This document shows positions 15,671-25,544 of a stretch of 64,000 nt of DNA, piece after piece. Below the pieces are notes generated by a model. It saw nothing but the letters and a program-made list of their open reading frames with translations, did no database searches and was not told the DNA's origin. The position numbers and the translations under genes were made by a program. How positions within the stretch are numbered: the stretch's first letter is position 1; each line of letters begins with the position of its first letter. The DNA is from Sulfitobacter sp. D7. Its GTDB lineage: Bacteria > Pseudomonadota > Alphaproteobacteria > Rhodobacterales > Rhodobacteraceae. Location of the stretch: the NCBI RefSeq assembly GCF_003611275.1, contig NZ_CP020694.1, positions 2,604,001 through 2,668,000 of the forward strand. Reading direction: 5' to 3'.

Positions 15671-17551
15671 TTAGCTCACAGGTTCCCAAGGACGCGTATA
15701 GACGCTGAGCACTTTCGACACGTCGTCATGCGTGGCGTCATGCATGGTGACCTGAGCCACCAACCCGCGCTTTTTGTCGTCTATCACGTCGGTCACCCGC
15801 GCAGCACAGCCCGCCTTCTCAAGGCTGCCATTATAGACCCGCGTGATCGCATCCTTGCGCAGGTCGGGCTTAAAGATCTTGCCCACGGCGGTCTTGGGCA
15901 ACTCATCCATGATCTTGAGGTGCTTTGGCTGGGCAGCACGTTCGGCGACATGCTCGCGCGCAAAGGCGAGCAGTTCCTCTTCGGTGACCTTGGCGCCCTC
16001 CACCAGTTCGACGAAGGCACAGGGCACCTCGCCTGCATGGGGGTCGGGCTGGCCGATGGCACCGGCAAAAGCGACGGCCTCATGGCCCAGCAGCGCCTCT
16101 TCGATCTCGGCGGGGTCGATGTTGTGACCGCCGCGGATGATCAGGTCTTTGGCGCGGCCCGTGATCCAAATATAGCCATCCGCGTCAATCCGGCCCAGAT
16201 CGCCAGTGCGCAGGTATTTGCCGTGGTAGAAGAGGTCTTTGTTCTTGTCTTCCTCGACATAGGTATGGCCCGCAAAGACACCGGGGTTCGACACGCAGAT
16301 CTCGCCGATCTCATCCGTTTCTGCGTCAATCGGCCCGTCTGCCGTGCCCTTGATGATGCGCACATCCGAATAGGGGAATGCGATGCCGATGGAGCCGACC
16401 TTTTTGGGGCCATCCGTCGGGTTACAGGACACAAGGCAGGTGGCCTCGGTCAGGCCGTAGCCTTCGACCAGCGTGACGCCTGTGGCCTTTTCAAAGCGGC
16501 GGAAGAGTTCAAGCGGCAGCGGGGCCGAGCCGGAGAAGGCGGTCTTTACGGTGCTGACATCCGCATCGATCGGGCGCTGCATCTTGGCCGAAATCGCCGT
16601 GGGCACGGTGATGATAAAGGTGATCTTCCACCGCTCGACCAGCTTCCAGAAGTTGTCAAAGACCCCGTCCCCGCGATAACCCTGCGGCGTCGGAAAGACC
16701 ACATGCGCGCCCGAAGACACGGCGGCCATCAGGATGACGTGGCAGGCAAAGACGTGGAACAGCGGCAGCGGACACATGATATTGTCCTGCTCGCTGAACA
16801 GCAGGCGATGGCCCAGCCAACCGTTGTAGATCAGCCCGGAATACTTGTGCTGCGCGACTTTGGGCATGCCGGTGGTGCCGCCGGTGTGGAAATAGCAGGC
16901 AACGCGGTCTTCTTGCACATCCTCAAAGTTGAGCGAAGTGTTCTGTTTGGCGATTTCGGCGTTGAAGTTGAGGTATTTCGCCTGATTGTTCACCATCCCC
17001 TTGGGCCGCACCAGCGGGACAATCCAGCTTTTCGGTGGGGTCAAATAGCGGACCAGATCAACTTCGAGCACCGTATGCACCTTGGGCGCAAGGCGCACCG
17101 CCTCGGCGGTCTTTTGGGCCACATCCGTTTTGGGGAAAGGCCGCAGGGTAACGACGACCGATGCGCCGACCTCGCGCAGGATCGCGCCGATTTGTTCGGC
17201 ATCCAGCAGCGGGTTGATCGGGCTGACGATCCCGGCCACGGCGCCGCCCAGCAGGGTGATCGTCGTCTCGTTACAGTTCGGCAGCACATAGGCCACCACG
17301 TCTTTCTCGCCCACGCCGAGGCTGCGGAACAGGTTCGCGGCCTGCGTCACACGGCCATGCAACTCTTTCCAGCTCAGCGTTTCGGCCTTGTCTTTGGGGC
17401 CTGAGAATATCTGATAGCTGACGGCGTTGTGGTTGGGGAATTTCGCGGTCGTATTGCTCAGCATTCCGTAGAGCGTCTTGGCCACGTCGCGGTCTTCCCA
17501 CGGCATTTCCGCCGCGATGGCATTGCGGTCTTCGATCCCGGCGAATGTCAT
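15671..17551 (-). CDS. Acyl-CoA synthetase (AMP-forming)
   Basis: The 626-residue enzyme activates a carboxylic acid to its acyl-CoA with ATP. It has the AMP-binding motif YFHTGGTTGMPKVAQHKYSG, the later EGYGLTEATC, the YLRTGDLGRIDADGYIWITGRAKD hinge and the C-terminal catalytic lysine in PKTAVGKIFKPDLRK. The ATG at 17549-17551 follows a GAGGAGACACC Shine-Dalgarno. The sequence resembles FadD-like synthetases acting on medium/long or branched acids; the substrate cannot be told. It stands alone, with a terminator-like hairpin after it. Confidence 0.92.
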   Translation of the reverse strand: MTFAGIEDRNAIAAEMPWEDRDVAKTLYGMLSNTTAKFPNHNAVSYQIFSGPKDKAETLSWKELHGRVTQAANLFRSLGVGEKDVVAYVLPNCNETTITLLGGAVAGIVSPINPLLDAEQIGAILREVGASVVVTLRPFPKTDVAQKTAEAVRLAPKVHTVLEVDLVRYLTPPKSWIVPLVRPKGMVNNQAKYLNFNAEIAKQNTSLNFEDVQEDRVACYFHTGGTTGMPKVAQHKYSGLIYNGWLGHRLLFSEQDNIMCPLPLFHVFACHVILMAAVSSGAHVVFPTPQGYRGDGVFDNFWKLVERWKITFIITVPTAISAKMQRPIDADVSTVKTAFSGSAPLPLELFRRFEKATGVTLVEGYGLTEATCLVSCNPTDGPKKVGSIGIAFPYSDVRIIKGTADGPIDAETDEIGEICVSNPGVFAGHTYVEEDKNKDLFYHGKYLRTGDLGRIDADGYIWITGRAKDLIIRGGHNIDPAEIEEALLGHEAVAFAGAIGQPDPHAGEVPCAFVELVEGAKVTEEELLAFAREHVAERAAQPKHLKIMDELPKTAVGKIFKPDLRKDAITRVYNGSLEKAGCAARVTDVIDDKKRGLVAQVTMHDATHDDVSKVLSVYTRPWEPVS

Positions 17552-17699
17552 GGTGTCTCCTCCCCTATGCCGGTGTTCCGGCTTATTCTCCTCGCGCCAG
17601 ATTGCGGTGAAACGCGCCGTTTCGCAAGCAATCGGCGGCAACAAACGCAACGTCACACTAGGGTGACGTAACGCCGGGGTTGCGTGGTTCAAGCTTGCC

Positions 17700-19511
17700 T
17701 TAGGCTGCGGCGACGGCCCCATCGGTGAATTGCAGCCGCGCCAGACGCGCATATAGCCCGTCGCTGGCCACCAGTTCGTCATGGGTGCCGATGGCGGCGA
17801 TGCGCCCCGCCTCCATCACCACGATGCGGTCTGCCTTTTTCACAGTGGCCAGACGGTGCGCCACGATCAACGTGGTGCGGTCGGCACTCAGACGGTCCAC
17901 AGCAGCCTGCACAAGCCCTTCGCTTTCCGAATCCAGCGCAGAGGTCGCCTCATCCAGCAACAGAACCGGCGCGTCGCGCAGGATGGCGCGGGCGATGGCG
18001 ATGCGCTGTTTCTGCCCGCCAGACAGCATCACGCCACGCTCGCCCAGATAGCTGTCATAGCCCTCGGGCAATGCGGTGATGAAATCATGCGCCGCCGCGG
18101 CGCGGGCGGCCTCCTCAACCTCTGCGTCACTGGCATCGGGCCGTCCAAAGCGGATATTCTCGGCCGCCGTGGCGGCAAAGATCACCGGGTCTTGCGGCAC
18201 CAGCGCAATAGCACGGCGGAAGTGATCCCGCGCCACATCGCGCAGGTCCACACCATCCAGCGTGATCCGCCCCGACTGCGGGTCATAAAAGCGCAAGATC
18301 ATCTGAATGATTGTCGTCTTCCCCGCGCCCGAGGGGCCGACAAAGGCCACCGTCTCACCCGGATTGATCTCGAGATCGATGCCATCCAACGCCGCCACAT
18401 CGGGCCGGGCGGGATAGGTGAATTGCACGTTCTCAAAGGCGATTTTGCCCGCCACGGGCTGCGGCAGGGTGGTCTGCCCCTCGGGCGACGGGTCTTGCAC
18501 CGTGTCCTCGGTCTGGAGCAGATCAACCAGCCGCTCCGTGGCACCCGCTGCGCGCTGCAACTCGCCCCAGATCTCGGACAGGGCGGCGACCGCGCCCGCG
18601 ACCATGACCGCATAGATCACGAATTGCACCAGCGCGCCCGCGCTCATCACATCGGCGCGCACATCCCGCGCGCCGATCCACAGCACGCCCACCACGCCCG
18701 CGAAGACCAGAAAAATCACGATCATCGTCATCGCGGCGCGGGTCTTGATCCGGCGCTGCGCGGCATCGAAAGAGGCTTCGGTCATCTGCGCGAATTGGCC
18801 CCGGCTTGCGGCCTCATGGGTGAAAGCCTGCACCGTTTGCACCGCGCCCAGCGTTTCTGAGGCATTGCCCGAACTCGCCGCGATCCAGTCTTGGTTCTCT
18901 CGGCTCAGCACCCGCAGGCGGCGGCCCAGCGTCAGGATCGGGATCACCACCGCAGGCACGATCAGCAGCACAAGCCCAGTGAGCTTGGCCGAAGTCAGCA
19001 GCATCAGCCCCAAGCCGCCCACGAAAATCAACAGGTTGCGCAGCGCGATCGAGACCGAAGACCCGATCACCGACAGGATCAGCGTCGTGTCGGTGGTGAT
19101 CCGGCTCAGCACTTCGCCGGTCATGATGCGCTCATAAAACGATGGGCTCATGCCCACCACGCGGTCAAAAACCGCGCGCCGGATATCGGCCACCACCCGT
19201 TCGCCCAACCGGGTCACCAGCGCATAGCGCAGCCCGGTGCCCACGGCGAGCAGCGCCGCGATCAGCAGGGCGGCAACGAAATAAAGGTCGAGCAATTCGC
19301 TCTCCCCGGTGCCGAAATTGTCGATCACCCGGCGCACGGCCAAGGGCAGCGTCAGTGAGATCATCGCGGTCAGCACCAGCGCTGCCCCGGCGGCGGCCAT
19401 GAGCACGCGGTAAGGGGCCATGAAAGGCATCAACGCCGCCAGAGCGCCGATCCGCCGCGACTTTTCGCGTTCATCTTTGGCGGACTGTGCGGGGGCTGGG
19501 GTGCGGGCCAT
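17700..19511 (-). CDS. MsbA-related ABC exporter (permease-ATPase fusion)
   Basis: The 603-residue half-transporter has six membrane helices in residues 20-300 and an ATPase domain with Walker A GPSGAGKTT, signature LSGGQKQRIAIARAI and Walker B VLLLDEATSALDSE. It would homodimerise to export a lipid, lipopolysaccharide precursor or drug. The start at 19509-19511 (MARTPAPAQSAKDERE) has AAAGGAAA six bases upstream; a short in-frame extension was rejected. It matches an MsbA-related subgroup common in alphaproteobacteria rather than canonical MsbA. The adjacent gene on the same strand is a tRNA-Gly, transcribed separately. Confidence 0.92.
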   Translation of the reverse strand: MARTPAPAQSAKDEREKSRRIGALAALMPFMAPYRVLMAAAGAALVLTAMISLTLPLAVRRVIDNFGTGESELLDLYFVAALLIAALLAVGTGLRYALVTRLGERVVADIRRAVFDRVVGMSPSFYERIMTGEVLSRITTDTTLILSVIGSSVSIALRNLLIFVGGLGLMLLTSAKLTGLVLLIVPAVVIPILTLGRRLRVLSRENQDWIAASSGNASETLGAVQTVQAFTHEAASRGQFAQMTEASFDAAQRRIKTRAAMTMIVIFLVFAGVVGVLWIGARDVRADVMSAGALVQFVIYAVMVAGAVAALSEIWGELQRAAGATERLVDLLQTEDTVQDPSPEGQTTLPQPVAGKIAFENVQFTYPARPDVAALDGIDLEINPGETVAFVGPSGAGKTTIIQMILRFYDPQSGRITLDGVDLRDVARDHFRRAIALVPQDPVIFAATAAENIRFGRPDASDAEVEEAARAAAAHDFITALPEGYDSYLGERGVMLSGGQKQRIAIARAILRDAPVLLLDEATSALDSESEGLVQAAVDRLSADRTTLIVAHRLATVKKADRIVVMEAGRIAAIGTHDELVASDGLYARLARLQFTDGAVAAA

Positions 19512-19667
19512 GGGCTTTCCTTTGTCTTTCCACATCGGTCATGGCGCGGGGGCTGGGCAGGGTCAAGCAGGACCGCCGTCATAAGGACAATCTGCCGCCC
19601 CTGATGAGCGCAGCAGGCGCAACTATCCCGCGCGGTGGCGGCGGTCAAAACAGGTCTGGGGAAAGAG

Positions 19668-19741
<74 letters not shown>

Positions 19742-19753
19742 GCTACGGCCTCC

Positions 19754-19782
19754 CTCCTATTTTATCGCTCTGCGAGCGTCAA
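19754..19782 (-). promoter_or_regulatory. Probable tRNA-Gly promoter
   Basis: On the minus strand TTGACG (19777-19782) and TAGGAG (19754-19759) are separated by 17 bases, ending 12 bp before the tRNA 5' end. Confidence 0.6.
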
Positions 19783-19909
19783 GTGGAGCCATCACCCTTT
19801 GGCAAGATCAATCGCATGAGCCTGCTCTTGCCAGTGGCCCGTCATCAAGGTGGCAGCCCGGGCCATCGGGCACTAGCTTAGCCTCATGGGATGAAAACGA
19901 GGCATTGGC

Positions 19910-20845
19910 ATGGACGCCAGATCGGCTCAGGACCAAAAGCGCGAAGTCGTGTTGACCCACGGTGTTCTTAGCGAGAACCCCGAGGACCTGTTTCACGGCA
20001 CCGGGCTGCGGGTCGCGCGCGCAGTTCTGCACGAAGCGGTGCTGCGCCTGTGGAGCGATGACGCCTTTGGTATGGCCGGAAACGTGGCCTTTCGCGCGTT
20101 GCTGGCGATTTTTCCGTTCCTGATTTTCACCAGTTCGCTCACCGCCTTTGTCGGCGATCGGTCGATGGCCGATGACTTGATCCACTTCCTGATCGCCATT
20201 GTCCCCCCTGCCCTGATCGAACCCATCGTGTCAGAGGTGGAAAAGGTCATGACCGTGCCGCGCGGCGATCTGCTGAGCGTGGGTATCTTGCTGACCGTCT
20301 GGTTTGCTGTGGGCGGGGTCGATGGGGTCCGCATCGGCCTGAACCGCGCCTATGGGCTGCGCGAGACGCGCTCGGTCTTCACGATCTATGCGGTGCAGGT
20401 GGCCATGGTGCTGCTGGCAAGCCTGATCCTTGTGATCGTGGGATACCTTTTGGTGCTGGCCCCGCGTGCCGGGTCTTGGCTGCATATGCTGATGCCGGGG
20501 TTTGATCCGGGGTCGGTGACTGTCGGCCTTGTCCGCTTTCCGGCCTCGGCCACGATCCTGTTGGTCGCGCTTTTTGCCGCCCATGTGATCCTGCCCGCCC
20601 GGCGCACCAAGTTTAACAACATCTGGCCCGGGGTGGTGGCCACCGCCGTTGCATGGACCCTGCTGGCGATGCTCTTTTCGTCCTACCTGCGCAGCTTTGG
20701 CACCTATGCCAGCTATTACGCGGGCATGGCGGGGATCATCGCGGCGCTTTATTTCATGTATCTCGCCGCACTGGTGCTGATCTTTGGCGGCGAGTTGAAC
20801 CGCGCGCTGCGCATTCGCAGACTGGCCCGCGCGATGAGCGATTAA
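19910..20845 (+). CDS. YihY/BrkB family inner-membrane protein
   Basis: The 311-residue protein has the YihY layout: a cytoplasmic N-terminus, then about six membrane helices, with the conserved AGNVAFRALLAIFPFLIFTSS start of the core and the final SYYAGMAGIIAALYFMYLAALVLIFGGELN. The family was once called ribonuclease BN or BrkB; both assignments are unsupported, and its function is unknown (possibly lipid or polymer transport). It stands alone between tRNA-Gly and the molybdenum hydroxylase operon, convergent with the latter 3 bp after its stop. Confidence 0.88.
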   Translation: MDARSAQDQKREVVLTHGVLSENPEDLFHGTGLRVARAVLHEAVLRLWSDDAFGMAGNVAFRALLAIFPFLIFTSSLTAFVGDRSMADDLIHFLIAIVPPALIEPIVSEVEKVMTVPRGDLLSVGILLTVWFAVGGVDGVRIGLNRAYGLRETRSVFTIYAVQVAMVLLASLILVIVGYLLVLAPRAGSWLHMLMPGFDPGSVTVGLVRFPASATILLVALFAAHVILPARRTKFNNIWPGVVATAVAWTLLAMLFSSYLRSFGTYASYYAGMAGIIAALYFMYLAALVLIFGGELNRALRIRRLARAMSD

Positions 20846-20848
20846 CCC

Positions 20849-21424
20849 TCAATCCCCTTCGCAGGGCGTGCCCGCAGCGCCCCAGACCGTCACATCATGC
20901 ACCAGCGCATCAAGCGACCCTTTGGGCACCGACCGTCCCGCACCGGGGGCGAAACCCCAGTTCACGAAAGCCGAGTTTTGCAGGTGATCGACCAATGAGG
21001 CGATGTCATGCCCGTCGTTGGTTTCAGGGTCGCGCAACTGGGTGCAGACCTCTGCCGAGGTCTTGCCGAGCCACGCCAATTCCACCGGAGGCAGCCGCCA
21101 TGCATCGTCGATATGCGGCGGGGCGTGGGGCACGGTATTGGCGGCGGCAGAGGTGACGTGGCAGGCGTTGCAAGGAATGCTCTCGGCCCCGATCCGGCTC
21201 TCGCCCGCGCGCACGTTCATGCCATGCACCGCCTCTGGCCCATAGCCCAATGCCTGCCACATCGGCTGCCCCTCTTCGCCCACATGGCAGTTGGTGCAGC
21301 GCGGATGCGCGGTAACGGTAAAAATCCGGTCCCACGCGGCCAGCCCCTCCGCCCGGTCTGGCGCATCCTGCGCTACTGCGGGGGCGGCCAGCATCAGCGC
21401 GGCACAGGTCAGGAGGTACTTCAT
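20849..21424 (-). CDS. Periplasmic di-haem cytochrome c-like partner of the molybdenum enzyme
   Basis: The 191-residue product has a signal peptide (MKYLLTCAALMLAAPAVAQD) and two haem c sites: CTNCH and CNACH. Two later cysteines (VCTQL and TPCEGD) may form a disulfide. It is the last gene of the operon, its start overlapping the molybdopterin subunit stop by 4 bases. It would carry electrons from the Tat-exported hydroxylase to the respiratory chain; this electron route is inferred from operon structure. No close named family is recognised. Confidence 0.8.
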   Translation of the reverse strand: MKYLLTCAALMLAAPAVAQDAPDRAEGLAAWDRIFTVTAHPRCTNCHVGEEGQPMWQALGYGPEAVHGMNVRAGESRIGAESIPCNACHVTSAAANTVPHAPPHIDDAWRLPPVELAWLGKTSAEVCTQLRDPETNDGHDIASLVDHLQNSAFVNWGFAPGAGRSVPKGSLDALVHDVTVWGAAGTPCEGD

Positions 21425-23661
21425 GCGAAATCCACGGATTTGGAGAGGGGGAGTTCACGAATACGCTGACCCGTGGCGGCAAAGATCGCATTGGCCAGCG
21501 CAGGCGCGGCAGGTGGCACACCCGGCTCACCGATGCCGCGCAGTTTGCCGCCATTCTCTAGCCCGCGCACCTCGATCTTGGGCGTCTGATACAGCCGCAG
21601 CCCTTCGTAGAGGTGATAGTTATCCTGCTGCGGCACCCCGTCGCGATAGGTAAGCTCGCAGTTCATCGCATGGCCCAAGCCCCAAATCACCGCCCCGGAA
21701 AGCTGCGCCTCAAAGTTCACCGGGTCCAACACGCGGCCCACTTCGGCGGCCACGAAAACGCGGTCGATCTTGAGGCCCGCTTCGGTCTGGCTGACCTCAA
21801 CCACCTCGGCCACCGGCACGCCGAAGGACAGGCAAAACGCCAGCCCCCGGCCCCGCCCCGGCCCAAGGTCCGCGCCCCAATCCGACATCTCGCCCACGGC
21901 CTCCAACACCCCGCGGGAGGGCGCATGGGTGCAAAGCCGCAACCGTTCCTCCAACGGATCGACGCCTGCGGCATGGCACATCTCATCCATGAAGCTTTCG
22001 TGCAGAAACCCATTGCCCGACGCCCCGACCGACCGCCACGAACTGACCGGCACCATCGCCGGCACCCGGTGGCCGGTGACGCGGTAATCGGGGATCGCGA
22101 AGGGCTGATCCCACGCGCCCGCCACGATGGCGATGTCGGGGCCAAAAACCGGCTGGTTCAACCGCGCCATTTGCGATTCCGCCGTCGAAGGTGCCGCGAT
22201 GGCCAGATCATAGGCCGCGATCTGCCCATCCGAGACCTTGCCACGCGCCCGAGCCATAGCCAGCGGGCGGGGGAAGTCATGGGTGAAATCCTCTTCGCGC
22301 GACCAGACCATCTTGATCGGCGTGCCGGGCATTTGCATCGCCACTTCGGCGGCGCGCAGGGTATAGTCATCCTCCAACCGCCGTCCGAAACTGCCGCCTG
22401 ACATCAGCACATGGATATGCACGTTCTCGGCGTCGATCCCGGTTAGCGCGGCGACATTGGCCTGCATGAAACGCGGAATCTGCGTGCCGGTCCAAATGTC
22501 GACGCGGCTTTTCTCAAGCTTCACCACGACGCTCATCGGCTCTAGCGGGGCGTGGGCGAGGTAGGGAATGCGGTACTCGGCCTCCAGCACATCGCCGTCG
22601 GCAAGGGCGGCGGGCACGTCGCCGTCATCGCGGAACCGGCTGTCTTGGCGGTCTTCGGTAAAGGAGGCCGCGACCGCTTTGAACTGCTCTGCCGTATCGC
22701 CGGTATAGGGCGACGGCCCCCAATCGCATTCCACCGCCTGCGCGGCTTGAAAGGCCCGCCAAGTATTGTCGGCAACCACCGCGACGCCGCCGGTGATCGG
22801 CAACACCGCCTTCACACCGCGCATCTTTTCGGCGTGGCCCGCATCAAATCCCATGATCTTTCCGCCCTGCGCCGGGTTGGTGCGGGTCGTAGCATGGAGC
22901 ATCCCTTCCATCGCCATGTCGATGCCATAGGTCTGGGTGCCGGTGGATTTCGGCACGATATCGGTGCGCATTTGCGCCTTGCCCAAATGCCGCCAGTCGC
23001 TGGGATCGCGCAGCGCGACGTCGGTCACCGGATCAATCTCTGCTGCTGCGGCGGCTAGGTCCTGATAGGCCAAGCGCATCCCATCGGGCAGCACCACGGC
23101 GCCCGCTTCGGTCTTAAGCTGGCTCCGCTCTAGACCTGTCTGCGCCACGGCGGCGGCCAAGAGCGTTTCACGTGCCACAGCCCCGGCCATGCGCAAGCGG
23201 TCATACATATCCGGCACGGTAGAACTGCCGCCGGTCAGTTGCAGGCCCAGCAGTTTCCCCGCCACATCCGACGCCCCGCGCCCGGTCCGCGCGAGCAGCG
23301 TCTCTGAGGTCGCGGCGATCGGCATCGCTTCAACCCCGACCACGCCATTGTAATAGACCGGCGAAGGAGGGCCGGGCGTGATCTGAACCGCATTAAGATC
23401 GACGTCCAATTCCTCAGCAATCATATGAGCTTGGATAGAATATGCCCCCTGCCCCACATCGGCGCGCGGGGTGATCAAGGTGACACCGCTTGCGTCGATT
23501 TTGACGTAGGGTGTGATCGCCGCCGCGCCGGGGGCCAGCCCCTCAAGCAGCGGGTTCTTCAGGTCACGTTTATAAAGATAGGTGCCAAAGGCGACACCCC
23601 CGGCAATGGCCGCAGAGCCGACGATAAAACTACGGCGGGTGATGGTGCGCAGGCGCGACAT
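21421..23661 (-). CDS. Molybdopterin-binding hydroxylase subunit (isoquinoline 1-oxidoreductase beta-type)
   Basis: The 746-residue protein belongs to the xanthine dehydrogenase superfamily, periplasmic IorB-like branch. It has a Tat signal (TRRSFIVGSAAIAGG) and family blocks PRADVGQGAYSIQAHMIAEE, SGGSFGRRLEDDY, and the C-terminal GIGEPGVPPAAPALANAIFA, where the Glu aligns with the catalytic base. It would use molybdenum-cytosine dinucleotide cofactor to hydroxylate an N-heterocycle or aldehyde with electrons passed to the 2Fe-2S subunit. No insertion chaperone (XdhC/MocA) is in the window. The substrate is unknown. Confidence 0.9.
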   Translation of the reverse strand: MSRLRTITRRSFIVGSAAIAGGVAFGTYLYKRDLKNPLLEGLAPGAAAITPYVKIDASGVTLITPRADVGQGAYSIQAHMIAEELDVDLNAVQITPGPPSPVYYNGVVGVEAMPIAATSETLLARTGRGASDVAGKLLGLQLTGGSSTVPDMYDRLRMAGAVARETLLAAAVAQTGLERSQLKTEAGAVVLPDGMRLAYQDLAAAAAEIDPVTDVALRDPSDWRHLGKAQMRTDIVPKSTGTQTYGIDMAMEGMLHATTRTNPAQGGKIMGFDAGHAEKMRGVKAVLPITGGVAVVADNTWRAFQAAQAVECDWGPSPYTGDTAEQFKAVAASFTEDRQDSRFRDDGDVPAALADGDVLEAEYRIPYLAHAPLEPMSVVVKLEKSRVDIWTGTQIPRFMQANVAALTGIDAENVHIHVLMSGGSFGRRLEDDYTLRAAEVAMQMPGTPIKMVWSREEDFTHDFPRPLAMARARGKVSDGQIAAYDLAIAAPSTAESQMARLNQPVFGPDIAIVAGAWDQPFAIPDYRVTGHRVPAMVPVSSWRSVGASGNGFLHESFMDEMCHAAGVDPLEERLRLCTHAPSRGVLEAVGEMSDWGADLGPGRGRGLAFCLSFGVPVAEVVEVSQTEAGLKIDRVFVAAEVGRVLDPVNFEAQLSGAVIWGLGHAMNCELTYRDGVPQQDNYHLYEGLRLYQTPKIEVRGLENGGKLRGIGEPGVPPAAPALANAIFAATGQRIRELPLSKSVDFA

Positions 23662-23663
23662 AT

Positions 23664-24122
23664 TCAGGCCCCCCGCAAACGCGCGGCGGCGCTGTGGACC
23701 GCAGCGCGGATGCGCGGATAGGTGCCGCAGCGGCAGAGGTTGCCGCTCATCGCGGCGTCGATCTGATCGTCTGTCGGCTCGGGGTTCAACTCAAGAAACG
23801 AGGCTGCTTGCATGATCTGTCCGGATTGGCAGTAGCCACATTGCGCGACCTGATGCTCCACCCATGCCGCCTGCACCACATGCAGCGCTTCGGGCGTGCC
23901 CAAGCCTTCGATGGTGGTGACATTGCCATTCACATCCGCCGCCCGCAATTGGCAAGACCGCACGGCCAGCCCATCGACGTGCACGGTGCAAGCACCGCAT
24001 TGCGCGATGCCGCAGCCGTATTTCGGCCCGGTGATTCCCAACTCGTCGCGCAAGACCCACAGGAGCGGCATGTCGTCTTCCACGTCCACTTCGTGGACCG
24101 TGCCGTTAACCGTCAATTCCAT
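23664..24122 (-). CDS. 2Fe-2S subunit of the molybdenum hydroxylase (IorA-like)
   Basis: The 152-residue protein binds two 2Fe-2S clusters. The first, plant-type, uses Cys37, Cys42, Cys45 and Cys57 ([16 protein letters not shown] ... RSCQL); the second uses Cys95, Cys98, Cys130 and Cys132 (CGYCQSGQ ... [10 protein letters not shown]). All eight ligands are present. It has no signal peptide and would be exported folded with the Tat-tagged large subunit. It is the first gene of the operon, 2 bp ahead of the large subunit. Confidence 0.95.
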   Translation of the reverse strand: MELTVNGTVHEVDVEDDMPLLWVLRDELGITGPKYGCGIAQCGACTVHVDGLAVRSCQLRAADVNGNVTTIEGLGTPEALHVVQAAWVEHQVAQCGYCQSGQIMQAASFLELNPEPTDDQIDAAMSGNLCRCGTYPRIRAAVHSAAARLRGA

Positions 24123-24244
24123 CGGTGATCCTTCCGCCCTGTTGGCCTTAATGTAAACGGCGGCGCATATCGCGCAAGGCCGCGCGCGGCGGGTCGCGCA
24201 GCGTCATCTTGTCAGGGGATGGCCAGCAGGTGCCGCCCCTTGGC

Positions 24245-25450
24245 CTATTCGAGGTCTTGTGCCGTGAGGGCGCGGTGGATCTCGCGGCGCACCAGTTTGC
24301 GCACATTGCGGGTGATCCGTTCGCCCAAAGCGCCTTGCAACTCGGCGCGGACGATCTCTGTCACCAGATCGCGCAGCGCCTCTTCGTCAAGGAACTGGTC
24401 ATCGCCCGCCACGCCTTCGTCTTGCGCAGAGACGGTATAGCCGAATTCCGGTGCGGTCGCCGCCGGATCGGCGACACGCGGGCCGCTGTCGGCAAAACGG
24501 CGCACCTGTTCTTCGACCTGCGGTGTCGAGGGCTGCGGGCGGCGCGGGGCCGGTTTTTCGGCCTCTACCGTTGCCGTGTCGGCGATCGGTGCCTCTGGCG
24601 CCTCTAGCTCCGCATCGTCTTTCCACTCCATCGCCGGGGGCTCTGTACCGGAATAGTCGTTGTCGCCGGGGGCGTCGGGGTCCCAATCGTCAGAGATCTT
24701 GCCGATGGCTGTCTCCAACGCGGCCAGCTTGTCGCTGCGGCTGGCGCCCGTGGCCTTGGCCACCGCCTCGGAGACGGTCCGGGCCTTGGCCTCAACCTCC
24801 GCCGCGGCGTCTGACACGGGTTCAGAAGCGGGGGTGCCGTAGTCTTCGGCATGCAGATCACTGGGATCGTCATGCAGCATGTCATAGTCCAAAGGCGAGA
24901 CCTTGGCGGGGTCAACGGCGGCGGGCTGCGGGCGGCCTTTGCCGTCCGAGGTGGCCACCCTGAGCGCCGGGGTCAGCACCAAACGGTCGCTAGACGCGCT
25001 TAGCGGTTTGTCGGCTGGCGGGGTGGCGGGATGGCGGGCAGAGACGAAGGGACGCTCTGCCTCCTCGGCACTGTCATCCTCTTCGGTCTGCATGGCTTGG
25101 GTAAGGCTCAGCGGCTGCGGCGTGGTCTTGGGCAGCTCGCTGGTCTCATCATCGGAATCAGGGCGTGCTGGGCTGGCAGTGGTGGCGCGCAGCGACAGAT
25201 GCGGGGTGAAGTCCTCCGACGTAATCTTATCCGCCGCCGTCGAGCGCATGCTTTTGAACTCTGCCCCCTCGTCCTGCTGCTGGGGGGCAGCAGCCTGAGC
25301 CTCGGCGTCAGTTACAGGACCGGGCGCCTCAACGGGGCTGGGCACCGGCGTAGGGTTGGACGTTTGCAGGGGACGTTTGTCTTCAGACACCAATCGGCGA
25401 ATCGACGACAGCACGTCTTCCACCTCCGCGTTTGTGACGGGTTCGGACAT
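24245..25450 (-). CDS. PopZ-like polar organising protein (DUF2497-type)
   Basis: The 401-residue protein has a short conserved N-terminal helix (VEDVLSSIRRLVSEDKR, matching the PopZ 'xxEILxSIRRIISED' helix), a long low-complexity acidic and proline-rich middle of about 290 residues, and a C-terminal oligomerisation-like segment LDEEALRDLVTEIVRAELQG ... VRKLVRREIHRAL. That is the PopZ plan: interaction helix, disordered spacer, assembly region. In Caulobacter PopZ anchors chromosome origins at the pole. The linker is much longer than in PopZ, and the homology rests on two short segments. Confidence 0.65.
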   Translation of the reverse strand: MSEPVTNAEVEDVLSSIRRLVSEDKRPLQTSNPTPVPSPVEAPGPVTDAEAQAAAPQQQDEGAEFKSMRSTAADKITSEDFTPHLSLRATTASPARPDSDDETSELPKTTPQPLSLTQAMQTEEDDSAEEAERPFVSARHPATPPADKPLSASSDRLVLTPALRVATSDGKGRPQPAAVDPAKVSPLDYDMLHDDPSDLHAEDYGTPASEPVSDAAAEVEAKARTVSEAVAKATGASRSDKLAALETAIGKISDDWDPDAPGDNDYSGTEPPAMEWKDDAELEAPEAPIADTATVEAEKPAPRRPQPSTPQVEEQVRRFADSGPRVADPAATAPEFGYTVSAQDEGVAGDDQFLDEEALRDLVTEIVRAELQGALGERITRNVRKLVRREIHRALTAQDLE

Positions 25451-25544
25451 ATTTCTCTACCACTCTTGCCTCGCGGATAGCTTAACCGCGCGGGAGGATT
25501 CTCACAATGGGGCGGTGCAAAATGCCAAACGACCGTGCGGAATG

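Noticed and set aside
15566..17404. 612-residue plus-strand open frame opposite the acyl-CoA synthetase
   Set aside because: It is the antisense of a gene with all AMP-binding motifs and has the low-complexity composition of a shadow frame.
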